Shown one piece after another: positions 17,055-27,000 of a stretch of DNA of 64,000 bases. The DNA comes from a virus. Below the pieces are notes generated by a model that searched no databases, was not told the DNA's origin, and saw only the letters and a program-made list of their open reading frames with translations. The number at the start of each line of letters is the position of its first letter. Positions within the stretch are counted from its first letter, which is position 1. The position numbers were made by a program, and so were the translations under genes. The DNA lies in the IMG/VR virus record IMGVR_UViG_3300036770_004568, positions 1-64,000 of that record; one strand, given 5' to 3'.

Positions 17055-17446
17055 AGAAATCTACTGTTTTCATCTCGATTGGTGCTGTTGCTGTCCTTGC
17101 TTTCATCCTCTGGGGACTTCCGCAACTGGGTGTCTACAACCGCACCTTGGCTGGTCGTGCTGCCCTGATGGAAGCCGAGAGTACCCGTCAAGTGCGTGTC
17201 TTGGAAGCCAAGGCCAAGCAAGAAGCGGCTGAACTCGAAGCTCGTGCTGAGATCACTAAAGCACAAGGTAGTGCCAAGGCTATTGCTGCACTGAAGTCCG
17301 AACTTGGTAGCAGTGACGCATACTTGCGCTGGCTGTATATCATTGGGCTTCAAGAGCAAAACGGACAGGGTGAAAAGACTGTTGTGTACATTCCCACTGA
17401 TGGTCTTGTTCCCCTTCCCATTTCTGAAGCTACTCGCGCTAAATAG
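17051..17446 (+). CDS. membrane-anchored SPFH/prohibitin-tail-like protein (131 aa)
   Basis: One N-terminal membrane segment (about residues 6-24), then a long Ala/Glu/Lys helix (RVLEAKAKQEAAELEARAEI, KAQGSAKAIAAL) and a C-terminal segment YLRWLYIIGL...VVYIPTDGLVPLP. This is the pattern of the coiled-coil tail of SPFH (band 7/prohibitin) proteins, but the SPFH domain itself is absent. It may interact with host membrane-protease complexes such as FtsH; that is inference. Confidence 0.6.
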   Translation: MKKSTVFISIGAVAVLAFILWGLPQLGVYNRTLAGRAALMEAESTRQVRVLEAKAKQEAAELEARAEITKAQGSAKAIAALKSELGSSDAYLRWLYIIGLQEQNGQGEKTVVYIPTDGLVPLPISEATRAK

Positions 17447-17458
17447 CTAGCGTTGGGG

Positions 17459-18817
17459 TCAGTGCCCGATGGTGCTCTGGCCCCGATCTCCATGCCTTAC
17501 ATAGATGTGCTGGTGATAGCAGCTCATCATCGGGTTCAGTGGATTCCTTAGCATGTAGGCCATGGACTTGCCTTGCATGAAGGATCGACTGTTCGCCACC
17601 ATCAACAGATCAAGAGGCATGTTCATGTGCTCAATGATCTGCAGCAACTTGTAGAGACCGCGCCTGGTCACCAAGTAGCCATCGGTGCCGCACGTGCCTT
17701 CTTGGATCTCACCCATGTGATTGTGCACAGCCCTGTCGTTGAGGAACAGGATGTCCGCATCCACAGGCACTCCTAAGCAATCTAGATCTTTGCAGAGAAT
17801 GGCGTCATCTTCAAAGATCAACACACCTTCATTACGGCTGTACCACGCCAACTGCCAAATCGTCTTATGGCTGGTGGCTACTCCCACTTCCCCACCTGTG
17901 AGCGGTTCAAACCAATCGATACGACGTCCGCGATGCACCACCCAACTGGGAAACGTATCTGCTGTCCATGAACGACCATCAATGGCTGAGAACCACTCGA
18001 ACTCCAGACCGTGTTTTTGAGCTGAGGTTTGGAACTGTTCTTTGCGCCATTGGGATGACGGCTGATCCAGACTAATGCAGTAAGCTTCTAGGTCGTCGCA
18101 GAGGGGATAGAGCTCTGGAACCTTGCTATAGGCTGCTCGATAGGCCTCATTGTAGTTATCACTGAAGTCCAGCTTGAAGTGATCAGCACTCACGGTGCAG
18201 CACTTGATCAAGATGGGATGATGCAGCACCCGTTGCCGACTTAGGGCTTCAGGAATCCAGTGTTCAACAAAGGCCTGCTCTGATGCATAGGGGTAGTGAT
18301 CAAGCAGGTTCTTAATGATTCCATAGATCTGGAGATCCACAATGGGGGCGAGCAATGGGAGGTATGGTGCATAGGTGTAAATGCATGCCCGCTCTTCCCT
18401 GTGGTATTCGGGATAGGAGTCATAGCGAAAGATCAGTGGTTTGAGTCCACGGGTCTCATTGAGTGCTGGATGACAGTAGCTCCACTGGTTATCAACTGCA
18501 TTGGTAAAAGCGTCATTGAGATCGGAGACATAGCCACTGACACCTGGCATCCAAAATGACAGACGTGATTGCCCTGGATCTACCTCCACTGTGTTCATCA
18601 AGCTATGCAGGCGTTCCAGGTTTGTGGCGCCTTGGACGAGGCAGGTCTCGGTAATGGGGATCCGTGCATTGGTGTAGAGGTTAACCATGCCCCGTTGATC
18701 GGTCTTGCTCATGGTCTCTGAGAAGACCAATACGACATTGAACCGTGGCTTGCAGTCACGATCCAGCCGCAACGGTTCATCCTCGGTGATAAACAGATAG
18801 AGGGTGTGCTCGTGCAT
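17459..18817 (-). CDS. glycosyltransferase family 25-like protein
   Basis: The C-terminal half (about residues 245-430) reads as a GT25 (LPS biosynthesis) domain: CISLDQ, WFSAIDGR, GGEVGVATSHKTIWQ, VLIFEDDAI, DILFLND, and GTDGYLVTRRGLYKLL. The EDDA acidic motif is the expected nucleotide-sugar/metal site. The N-terminal 240 residues match nothing I know and may be a second domain. It overlaps the upstream gene by 1 nt. A role in modifying host surface glycans or virion glycoproteins is likely. Confidence 0.75.
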   Translation of the reverse strand: MHEHTLYLFITEDEPLRLDRDCKPRFNVVLVFSETMSKTDQRGMVNLYTNARIPITETCLVQGATNLERLHSLMNTVEVDPGQSRLSFWMPGVSGYVSDLNDAFTNAVDNQWSYCHPALNETRGLKPLIFRYDSYPEYHREERACIYTYAPYLPLLAPIVDLQIYGIIKNLLDHYPYASEQAFVEHWIPEALSRQRVLHHPILIKCCTVSADHFKLDFSDNYNEAYRAAYSKVPELYPLCDDLEAYCISLDQPSSQWRKEQFQTSAQKHGLEFEWFSAIDGRSWTADTFPSWVVHRGRRIDWFEPLTGGEVGVATSHKTIWQLAWYSRNEGVLIFEDDAILCKDLDCLGVPVDADILFLNDRAVHNHMGEIQEGTCGTDGYLVTRRGLYKLLQIIEHMNMPLDLLMVANSRSFMQGKSMAYMLRNPLNPMMSCYHQHIYVRHGDRGQSTIGH

Positions 18818-19770
18818 TAGCTCAGATAGTCAATGAGGGTATGGACACCCGAGTAGAAGACTTGCTTCTGGCTGCGTAGGTGACTGCGCAAACTCAAGCC
18901 TTGATTGAGAACTTCAGAGGGGTTCCGAAACTGCCCGAGAATCATGAGTCTCAGCATCTCACTACAGATGTAGGGGTCTGCATCAATGTTTTGAACGTTG
19001 ATCAACCACTGGTGATGCAAGGGGAGATCCTTACGGCTCAGGGCTACATTGAGGTTAGAGACTATAAGTCCGCAGCCGAGCAATGACATCTCCCTGAGAT
19101 GACGATGCAGATGCGTGTGGCCTCCTAGATCCAAGTACACACTACTTTTGAGACCCAAATCAGAGATGGTGTTTCGGGGGAACTGACTGATGCCTAGGAA
19201 CCGCACATCAGGCAAGGCTGAGCGCAGGGCCACGATGTGTTTCTGTCCTCCTCGATCATTGAAGACGACTTGTTTGATTCGTTTTTCTTTCGCCAGTTCT
19301 TCTTCCGCAACAATGAACTCATCATGGATGTAGTCTGTGAGCCGAAAGATGGGTTGGCCCGCTCGCTCCTGCTGCAGTTGCTGTTCCCCGCAATGGGTCT
19401 GGGCAATGTATGTGCACTGATCAATCAGGGTTGAGCTTGGTTTCAGTGCCAGTCGGCTGATGCCGGGTGCATCAAGGAACCAGATCAAGCGCCGTGCCTT
19501 CTCCGGTGGCTGATAGAAGTTCAGGCAATGGTGATCACTGATAATCCACACGCACCAGGGGTGGTCAATGTCTTCGAGTCTGAACTTGGGTGTGGTGACA
19601 ACGTTGTAGAGATTGGTGTAGAGCGGAGGGTGTTCATGTTTGTTTTGACGACGGTCATCCGTATACCAGATATAGGAGCGCTCACCGCAATCCCTCAAGG
19701 CACCGCAGAGTTGATGCAAAGCCTCTGCGCGCCAGTCATGGAGATAAGAGCAGAAAACGTAGAACTCCAA
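18817..19770 (-). CDS. glycosyltransferase-like protein (GT4/GT-B type)
   Basis: First gene of a two-gene minus-strand unit with the GT25-like gene. The sequence has GT-B-like features: an N-terminal YVFCSYLHDWRAEALHQL segment, a central linker, and a C-terminal part with KQVVFNDRGGQKHI and MSLLGCGLIVSNLNVA in place of the usual nucleotide-sugar-binding motif. Catalytic residues are not certain. It probably acts on the same glycan as its partner. Confidence 0.5.
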   Translation of the reverse strand: MEFYVFCSYLHDWRAEALHQLCGALRDCGERSYIWYTDDRRQNKHEHPPLYTNLYNVVTTPKFRLEDIDHPWCVWIISDHHCLNFYQPPEKARRLIWFLDAPGISRLALKPSSTLIDQCTYIAQTHCGEQQLQQERAGQPIFRLTDYIHDEFIVAEEELAKEKRIKQVVFNDRGGQKHIVALRSALPDVRFLGISQFPRNTISDLGLKSSVYLDLGGHTHLHRHLREMSLLGCGLIVSNLNVALSRKDLPLHHQWLINVQNIDADPYICSEMLRLMILGQFRNPSEVLNQGLSLRSHLRSQKQVFYSGVHTLIDYLS

Positions 19771-19820
19771 CCACTACTGGCATGTGCAGCCAGTCTATCA
19801 GGTTTTGAAACTTGTGGATC

Positions 19821-19827
19821 TAGAATG
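19821..19827 (+). promoter_or_regulatory. promoter motif TAGAATG
   Basis: CTAGAATGA lies 24 nt upstream of the ATG at 19852, matching the recurrent motif and spacing. Confidence 0.35.
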
Positions 19828-19851
19828 AATGTTATGCTTTGATGTTCAATC

Positions 19852-20637
19852 ATGTCCGTTGATAATACTACTTCTAACCCACAGCCAACGGCGAATCCAC
19901 CGCCCACTGCTTACACGGAGCAAAAGCCTCATCTTGATATTCCGTTGCCTCACGGAATTCCCAACATCTCATTCTCAGCTGATGGTGTTATTGCTCTTGG
20001 AGCACTAGCCTGGATCCTGTGGGATCGCCTACTGAAAAATCAGATTGTCACCAAGCTCGATGGTGTCTTTGCACCTATCGAAGAGGAGCGCAAGCTCAAC
20101 AATCTGTTGGCCCAGGTTGGTGTGATTACCAATGCCAGTCGGGTTGTGTTGGCTGCCTTCCACAATGGAGCCATTGACAACTGTGGGTATCACTTGACCA
20201 AGCTCTCCACGATCAATAGTTACACCGCACCAGGGAGGCTGCCGATGTCGGTGCCGATTCGGGATCTGCCGGTGGGCCGCATCATGATCGAACTGGAAGA
20301 GCTCTTGGCATCCACAGGGGATTGCTGGGTCATCACCGAGTACAAAGACTCACTTCCTGCTCCTTGCAAAGATCATCTGAGGAAGAACAACATTCAATGG
20401 ATGTACAACCGACTAGTGAAGGTCGGTAATCTTCCCATTGGGATCTTGTCATTGCAGTATGACCAAGGTGAACGGCGTCTGCCGCCAGTTAACAATGAAC
20501 CCCATGTTAAGCTTCTTGAGGATCTGTACAATCAGATTTCAGTCATTATGCGTAGACGGATCATTCATCCTGGTCCATTGCGCAAATTGTTGATGCGTCT
20601 CAAGGGTGGTGGTATTGAGGGACGCAATGCTCGTTAG
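19852..20637 (+). CDS. membrane-anchored protein with possible GAF-like domain (261 aa)
   Basis: A Pro/Asn/Thr-rich N-terminus (1-35) precedes one membrane segment (FSADGVIALGALAWILWDRL, about 44-63). The rest resembles a GAF-type sensory fold: ITNASRVVLAAFHNGAID, YTAPGRLPMSVPIRDLPVG, and a strand LVKVGNLPIGILSLQYD near the end, then a coiled-coil helix. I see no chromophore Cys or output domain. A membrane sensor or structural role is possible. Confidence 0.5.
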   Translation: MSVDNTTSNPQPTANPPPTAYTEQKPHLDIPLPHGIPNISFSADGVIALGALAWILWDRLLKNQIVTKLDGVFAPIEEERKLNNLLAQVGVITNASRVVLAAFHNGAIDNCGYHLTKLSTINSYTAPGRLPMSVPIRDLPVGRIMIELEELLASTGDCWVITEYKDSLPAPCKDHLRKNNIQWMYNRLVKVGNLPIGILSLQYDQGERRLPPVNNEPHVKLLEDLYNQISVIMRRRIIHPGPLRKLLMRLKGGGIEGRNAR

Positions 20638-20718
20638 TGCTTGGACAACAAGACGAATTGGGCATTTGTGATCATCCACTAAAGTTCTGCTATACTAAAG
20701 ACAAGTAGCAGAGCGCCA

Positions 20719-21609
20719 GTGCAGCAGCTTTGGGAACCTAATGTCATTAAGACGGGACGTGCTTCCCGTAAACAAGGTCCCCAAGGCCGCAGCTATATCA
20801 CGCCCTATGGCTATCTGCCGAGTGTTACCACAATTCGTGAAGGGGTCTCCGACGCCAAAAGCAAGAAGCGTCTGGAGATGTGGATTAAGAAGAATCCTGG
20901 TGCCAGTGAAGAAGCGAGTAAGCGTGGAACCCATATCCATGAGATGTGTGAGTATCATCTTCGCAAACTTCCGTACCAGGTCAATCCGGCCTATGCGGAC
21001 TACTGGGAGGGCATTCCCAAGATCTTGGATCAGTTTTCACGGGTAATCTGGTCCGAGCGTCCCATGGGCAATGATTTCCAGTGGACGATTGGCAGTGACG
21101 AGATTGCTAGGCTCTGGGGCCACGTGGTTGATGAGAATGGCTGCATCTTGGGTTGGGCTGGATGTCCTGACCTCATTGGTGAGGCTGGAGGGAAGCTCAC
21201 CCTGGCTGACTATAAAACCAGTGTGAATCCCTATTGTCGTCACATGCCTGGCCGTGGGGTGACCCGCTACTCAGATGAGTGGAAGGCCCAAATGTCAGGT
21301 AATGCCAAGTTCAAGAAGGCCGCGCTCCAGATTGGTGCTTATTCCTTGGCATCAGAGGAGACCCTAGGACTTGAGATTGAGCAGGGTGCCATCATCGTTG
21401 CGACCAAGTCTGAGACCCAGCTCTTCATTCTTAGTCGTAGTGACGTCAAGTACCAACAGAAGCTGTGGATTGAGACCGTCAAGAAGTACTACGACGAGCA
21501 CGAAATTCCTGACCAGGATCACCCTGAAGAAGTGATCAACACTCAAGATACGGTCATTGCTGAGACTCTTACCGTTGAAACTCTCACTGTTGAGTCGGTA
21601 GCCGTTTAG
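20719..21609 (+). CDS. PD-(D/E)XK (RecB/Cas4-like) exonuclease
   Basis: A predicted DNA exonuclease. Motifs are in the expected order: RGTHIHEMCEYHL (about 74-86), GCPDLIG (about 148), LADYKTS (about 162) and AALQIGAYSLASE, which together form the metal-binding core of phage exonucleases in this superfamily. The start is GTG 20719, downstream of TATACT. The last 48 residues (KKYYDEHEIPDQDHPEEV, then Thr/Val/Glu repeats) are repeated almost exactly at the end of the next gene. Confidence 0.82.
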   Translation: MQQLWEPNVIKTGRASRKQGPQGRSYITPYGYLPSVTTIREGVSDAKSKKRLEMWIKKNPGASEEASKRGTHIHEMCEYHLRKLPYQVNPAYADYWEGIPKILDQFSRVIWSERPMGNDFQWTIGSDEIARLWGHVVDENGCILGWAGCPDLIGEAGGKLTLADYKTSVNPYCRHMPGRGVTRYSDEWKAQMSGNAKFKKAALQIGAYSLASEETLGLEIEQGAIIVATKSETQLFILSRSDVKYQQKLWIETVKKYYDEHEIPDQDHPEEVINTQDTVIAETLTVETLTVESVAV

Positions 21610-21617
21610 TTGAATCT

Positions 21618-22661
21618 ATGAAAACTTGCAAGTGCTGCAAGCAGGAGCTTCCGCTAAGTTCTTTTTATGAGCATAGTGGATGTCGTGATGGTTATCGTCC
21701 TGAATGTAAACAGTGTACATGTAATAACCAAAAAAAGCATAGAGCTGCTAATACCGATAAGATTAAAGCAAGGCAAAAACGCTATCGATCAAATCTTCAA
21801 GAGAAGAATAAGACTTATCAGCACTCCGACCCGATTAGGTGTAGAGTGTGCAAAGAGGTGAAGCCTCCTTCAGAGTTTCATAATAACAAATCACGTAAGA
21901 CGGGAAAGAGTGATGTTTGTAAGTGTTGCTGCAGCATTTACCAAAAAGGCTATCGAGCGAACAATAAAGAGAAAATACGCATCTCTTGGAAAAGATGGTA
22001 TGAATCAAACAAGGAGCGAGTAATTACTCAGCATCGAGAGTATTACGCGGCTAATCCTGAGAAGAGACGTACATACATGCAGCAATATCAACGTAAACAT
22101 CGCACAAGAATTCTAGCCCTTCGTCGTCAGTGGCGACAAAAGAACCCGGACAAGATAAGTGCTTCCACGAAATCAAGGCGTTATCAGTCTGATCTCATGG
22201 TAAAGTCTCTTACTCCATCTGAAGTATCTGCGCGAAATAGGATTTATCTTTTTCGAGACTTCCTGAACCTGCTCTTTCCATTAACTGGCTATCTGTTCCA
22301 TGTTGATCACATTGTACCACTCGCTCGCGGTGGGACTGAACACCCTGATAATTTGCAAATACTGCGTGACAAAGAAAACCTATCAAAGGGATGCAAGCTT
22401 GCCCACGAGGCTTCACTAAAGCCCTTGCCAGTACCAGAATCATTTTCCGGACTCTTAACAATGAAGCTCTATTCTGATCTCAGTAAAGAAGTTGAAATTG
22501 TTGAGGTATATCATCTTTGGATTCAGCACATCAAGAAGTACTACGACGAGCACGAAATTCCCGACCAGGATCATCCTGAAGAGGTGGTGGCGACGCAAGA
22601 CGTAGTTGTTAACCAAACGGTAACCGTCGATACCGTGACCGTCGAGACCCTGGTGGCTTAG
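21618..22661 (+). CDS. HNH endonuclease with a copy of the exonuclease C-terminus
   Basis: Two N-terminal zinc ribbons (CKCCKQEL...CKQC and CRVCKEVK...CKCC), a Lys/Arg-rich linker, then an HNH core near residues 225-260 (HVDHIVPLARGG, HPDNLQ, N, KGCK). This is a typical phage homing endonuclease. The C-terminal ~50 residues are not nuclease: they repeat the end of the upstream exonuclease (IKKYYDEHEIPDQDHPEEV, then T-V-E/D repeats). Its DNA is more A/T-rich than its neighbours, consistent with recent arrival. Confidence 0.85.
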   Translation: MKTCKCCKQELPLSSFYEHSGCRDGYRPECKQCTCNNQKKHRAANTDKIKARQKRYRSNLQEKNKTYQHSDPIRCRVCKEVKPPSEFHNNKSRKTGKSDVCKCCCSIYQKGYRANNKEKIRISWKRWYESNKERVITQHREYYAANPEKRRTYMQQYQRKHRTRILALRRQWRQKNPDKISASTKSRRYQSDLMVKSLTPSEVSARNRIYLFRDFLNLLFPLTGYLFHVDHIVPLARGGTEHPDNLQILRDKENLSKGCKLAHEASLKPLPVPESFSGLLTMKLYSDLSKEVEIVEVYHLWIQHIKKYYDEHEIPDQDHPEEVVATQDVVVNQTVTVDTVTVETLVA

Positions 22662-22802
22662 CGCATGCAGCCAGAAACTGACGAATTCTGAGAAGAGGAA
22701 ACGTCCTGTCGCAGTTGCCTGTACTGCATCTATGCGAGACCTGCATAGTTGAGGACTGTAAACTTTCAATGAGGCGACCCTAAAAGCAACATTAAGCCTC
22801 TT

Positions 22803-22855
22803 GGGATCAGTAGACTCTTGCTGATCCCGACCACTGCGCTACTACCTGTAGTCGC
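22803..22855 (+). promoter_or_regulatory. two consecutive hairpins upstream of a small gene
   Basis: A perfect 8-bp stem GGGATCAG/CTGATCCC with a 10-nt loop (22803-22828) is followed by GCG-CTAC/GTAG-CGC with one bulge (22836-22855). There is no U-run, so it may be a structured leader or a protein-dependent terminator after the HNH gene. Confidence 0.4.
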
Positions 22856-22887
22856 GTAGGGGAAGGCAATACCACCGCCCAAGGCAC

Positions 22888-23235
22888 ATGCCGTCAGAAG
22901 GACCGAGGACCACCACTGTTCCAGACAACACCCGTACTGGTCAACTGTCGATTCTATCCGAATCGATACGGACCATTCTCAACACGTCGTACTTGATGTC
23001 TGTTGAGAACAATACGTTATACTTCTGTCATTCCAGTAAGGAGAAGATGCATTGGCTTGTCAATGATCTGACTTCTTCACTGATTTTTAGTCATGCCAAG
23101 CAATTGGGATGTGACTACGTTCACTTCCATTACTATGGCAAGGTGTCTGTGTCCGGTGGTTTAACTTACATCCGTAATAGCATTGCGAATCATGCAAAGA
23201 AGTTGCGTGAGAAAGAATTCACGTTGACAATTTAG
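22888..23235 (+). CDS. hypothetical protein (115 aa)
   Basis: The first ~30 residues are Thr/Arg/Ser-rich and possibly untranslated; a Met at residue 37 is an alternative start. The C-terminal half is His/Tyr-rich (CDYVHFHYYGKVSVSGGL) and then basic. Its end overlaps the convergent regulator by 4 nt. Function unknown. Confidence 0.5.
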   Translation: MPSEGPRTTTVPDNTRTGQLSILSESIRTILNTSYLMSVENNTLYFCHSSKEKMHWLVNDLTSSLIFSHAKQLGCDYVHFHYYGKVSVSGGLTYIRNSIANHAKKLREKEFTLTI

Positions 23236-23957
23236 ACGGTCGAAAGACCATTGCCTTCTTCTGACTTTCCGTTCTCTGCCGTTGGTTCCGTATTGGAGCC
23301 AGCGGCATTTTCTTCGGCTTCACTCAATTCCAGTTTGCTTTGCAGTTCATCAATGTCACAACGCAACAGAGAAGCCAGTCGCACCAGGAAGTTGAAGTCG
23401 GGTTTGATGCCCTGGTGTAGTGAAATGATTTCTGGTTCACCGATGCCGTAACTCTCTAGCAGGGAGATCCACTGGGCTGGTGTGTTCACCCTGGAGCGTT
23501 CAGCTTCAATCATGTCAACAATGGATTGATTGGCTGATGTTTCTTCTGGTTCATCACTGGGTTGCAGTTTCAGCCTTTGAATCTCTTTGCGGATCAGGTC
23601 ACTGACCAGGGAGAGTAGTGAGGAGAGCAGCTGGATATTGGTGATGCTGCGGATACTGCTCTCTAAATTGTAGAAACTCATGGACCGTTTCCAATGTCCA
23701 TTGATGAGGTAGTGCAGCAAGTCATCAATGGGTACACCATAGAGGTGGGAAACACGCTGCATGGTTAGTGTACGGATAGAGAGGGGATGCACCTTCCCAT
23801 AGACATAATCACGGATGCAGGACTGTGATACACCCAGGTATTCCTGTCCTAGTCGTGCTTGACTAAGACGCCTGTAATCCATAATCTCCTTGATCACAAC
23901 ACTGAACCTTTTGCGGGCACCAGTGTTTAAGAGAACATCGTCTAGTTGGTTGGTCAC
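23232..23957 (-). CDS. XRE-type helix-turn-helix regulator (241 aa)
   Basis: Residues about 18-75 read as a Cro/C1-type HTH: VIKEIMDYRRLSQARLGQEYLGVSQSCIRDYVYGK, with SQ(A/S) at the helix positions typical of XRE proteins. The middle is a Leu/Ser-rich helical region, and residues 160-210 (GEPEIISLHQGIKPDFNFLVRLASLL) look like a second HTH-like module. It is divergent from the primase-helicase gene across a 139-nt gap, so it may regulate replication. Confidence 0.65.
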   Translation of the reverse strand: MTNQLDDVLLNTGARKRFSVVIKEIMDYRRLSQARLGQEYLGVSQSCIRDYVYGKVHPLSIRTLTMQRVSHLYGVPIDDLLHYLINGHWKRSMSFYNLESSIRSITNIQLLSSLLSLVSDLIRKEIQRLKLQPSDEPEETSANQSIVDMIEAERSRVNTPAQWISLLESYGIGEPEIISLHQGIKPDFNFLVRLASLLRCDIDELQSKLELSEAEENAAGSNTEPTAENGKSEEGNGLSTV

Positions 23958-24096
23958 TGCTCTATACCGAGTGGCTGTAGAACTTCCAAGAGTCTAAGGG
24001 CTATCAGGACGCAAGCGAGTCCAAACACTAGATCGCTTAACAATGCCCCCTTCCCGTTCACCACAAGTAGACTGGTACTTGACCTAGTGGCGTGGC

Positions 24097-27000
24097 ATGG
24101 AGAAGCGGGAGTCCCTAAAGAAAACCTTAAATCCTGGCGAGATCAAACTGGAGTGGATCCCCAAGAATTGGCCCCTGACCCCGTTGGGTGCCTACAAGAA
24201 TGCCTATATCCAAGACTGGCAATCTAACCCGTTCTCTATTGAAGAAATTAGAACGGAAATTAGCCAAGGCCGATGTAAAGGTGTTGGCGTCTTGGGAGGT
24301 CCCTGCTTCAACGAACGTTTTGGTTTGGTGTGGGTGGATGTCGATGGACAGTCGGTCCAGTCCAAGATTGAGGAGCTCTCACACCTTCCCTATGCGGAAG
24401 CACTGCCCGATACCCTGACGATCTGCAGCGGTCGTGTGGGCCGTGAGCGCAGATTGTACAAGGTCTTGGCTGAGGACTTTGAGATCTTTGTTCGCAACAA
24501 ATACTCTTGGCAGACCGATACCCCTGGTGAAAAACTAGAGATCCTCTGGTCCAACCTTCAAGGTGTGGTCATGGGACTGCATCCGGAGACCAGTGGCTTT
24601 TACACCCCTGATGGTCTGGGCTTTGAGTGGGCCACGGATCTCCCACTGATTCCCAGTTGGCTCAAAGATGTCATCACCTCCAAGAATGCGCGGATGGGTG
24701 GTGCCGCCAAACGGGTCACCCGTGTGGAAGGTCCTGGCTTTGCGTTCTCGCTGATTCAGGATTCCTCCAGAGATCGGGCCATGGCAGTCGAGGCCATGTG
24801 GTCGTTGCCGAGTGAGTTGGCGGATGACTATGACACCTGGATCATGGTTGGCCAGGCCTTGCATTCGGTTGATGATGAATTACTGGAGCAGTGGGATGCC
24901 TGGTCCCAGCAGTCAGAGAAGTATCAACCTGGTTTGTGCGAGCGCAAATGGGCGTCGTTCAATGCCGGATCGGGTGTGGGGCTGGGAACGCTCATTGAAC
25001 TCAGCAAGAGAGTCTCCAATGTCGTCTATGAGCGACTGGAGCGTGAGAATGCATCACTGCCTGAAGATGATGACCTCGATCAAATCGAGAAGATTCGTCT
25101 TGAGCAGATGATGATGCTTGAAGGTGTGGTGGAGCAAACCATTGAGAACACCACTGAACTGCATCACATCCATGAGGTGCTAGAAGAAGTTGTGGATGTG
25201 GTCAATGACTTTGCTGGTCAAAACCTTGTTGTTGATGAGTCATCGCTCGATACGGATAGTCCTGAACCCTCACTACCATCGCTGAAGAGAAATCCTCCCG
25301 TCAACATCATGCGGGACATGATTCTTTTCAAGATGGCTGGGAGTATTCTCTATGATCCAACACAGGAGTCCTATTACAGATACAGCCATAGATCAGAAGG
25401 CGTGTGGGGCAAGCTATCAAGTTTTGAAATGAACTCCATCATCCAGAACTACCTGGATGAAATGCACCTGCCCAAAGGCTATTCATCAGGGACGGTTCAA
25501 TCACTGATGGATCTCCTCGGACCACGGCTGGGTCAGGTGGAGTGGAACAACAAGCCCAACTTGCTGTGCTTCAAGAATGGGGTTCTTGATACCGAGACCA
25601 TGACCCTGATGCCCCACAGCAGGGACTTCTACATGGTCACCCAATTGCCATTTGACTACGACCCTTCTGCAGATTGTCCCCGTACCAAGCAGTGGATTGC
25701 CTATACCCAATTCAACAATGAGGAGATGGTCAAGGTGCTGCAGGCCTGGTTGCGTGCGGTGCTGCTGGGACGCCATCAACTGCAGATGTTCCTGGAATTG
25801 ATTGGTGCTGCCGGTGCTGGTAAAGCTCAGCCCAATGACGCTCGTATCTTGACGCCCGATGGATGGCGCCATTTGGATTCCATCAAGGTCGGTGATCATG
25901 TGATTGCCGCTGATGGCAATCCATCGTTGGTCATGGGGATCTATCCGCAAGGACGCAAGGAGATCTTTTCTGTTGTCTTTGATGATGGCAGTGTGGCTGA
26001 GTGCTGCAATGAGCACCTCTGGCAGATCTACATCGGTGACAATCGCAACCACTACATCTGGACACTGGGGCAGATCCAGGAGTACCTCAAGAAATGTCCT
26101 GATGCACGGATCTCAATTCCTCTCTGTCAGCCAGTGCAGTTCCCTGTGCAGCAGATCCAGGCGGAACCCTACGCCTATGCACGGGAAGTCATTGATTTGA
26201 TGAACAGTGGATCGGAGTCCAACAAGATTCACTGTATCCCGATTCAGTACAGACTGAATACCATCTCTGTTCGTCTGCATTTCCTGCAGGGTCTGATGGA
26301 CCTAGCCGGTAGCACCAGGGAGGATGGGATGTGTGTGTTTGAGTGCAAGGAAGAGTACTTTGCTTCGGACCTGGCTTCGATCATCCGTAGCCTGGGAGGT
26401 AAAGTTTGGGTGCGTCCGCAGAAATCCAGGTCCAAGAAAAACCCTGTTGTGACCTATCGGTTGGAGTTCTTCTTGCATCCGATGTTTGCCCCCTTCCGCC
26501 TCAACGATGAGAAGCTGGTGGAGTGGCGTAAGGCTTACAACGGCTTTGCCCACACCAAGGTGATTGACAAGATCACGTTCTCTCGCTACTCAGAAGCGCG
26601 TTGCATCTACATCAACAACCCAGCTCACCTGTACATCACGGATCACTTCGTGGTGACGCACAATACTTCGTTCTCAAACCTGTGTGTGGCCCTGGTGGGA
26701 ACTGAGAATACCTTTAGCACCAGGCTCAGCCTGCTGGAGAGCAACCGCTTTGAGGTCAGTGGTGCCTATCAGAAGAAGCTGATTGTGATCGCCGACTCGG
26801 AGCGCTATGGCGGATCGGTGGATACGCTCAAGGCATTGACAGGTGGTGATCAGATTCGCTCGGAGCAAAAGTTCCAGCGTCAAGCCTCTTCGTTTGTGTA
26901 CACAGGAATGTTGGTGCTCACGGCCAACGAGAGCTTGCAGACCACAGATCCCAGTTCCGGTCTGTTCCGGCGCCGCCTGACCGTTCCTTTCTCTCGCTCC

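Noticed and set aside
23946-24227. 93-codon frame overlapping the regulator/primase-helicase intergenic region
   Set aside because: It overlaps the better supported primase-helicase start and has no recognisable features.
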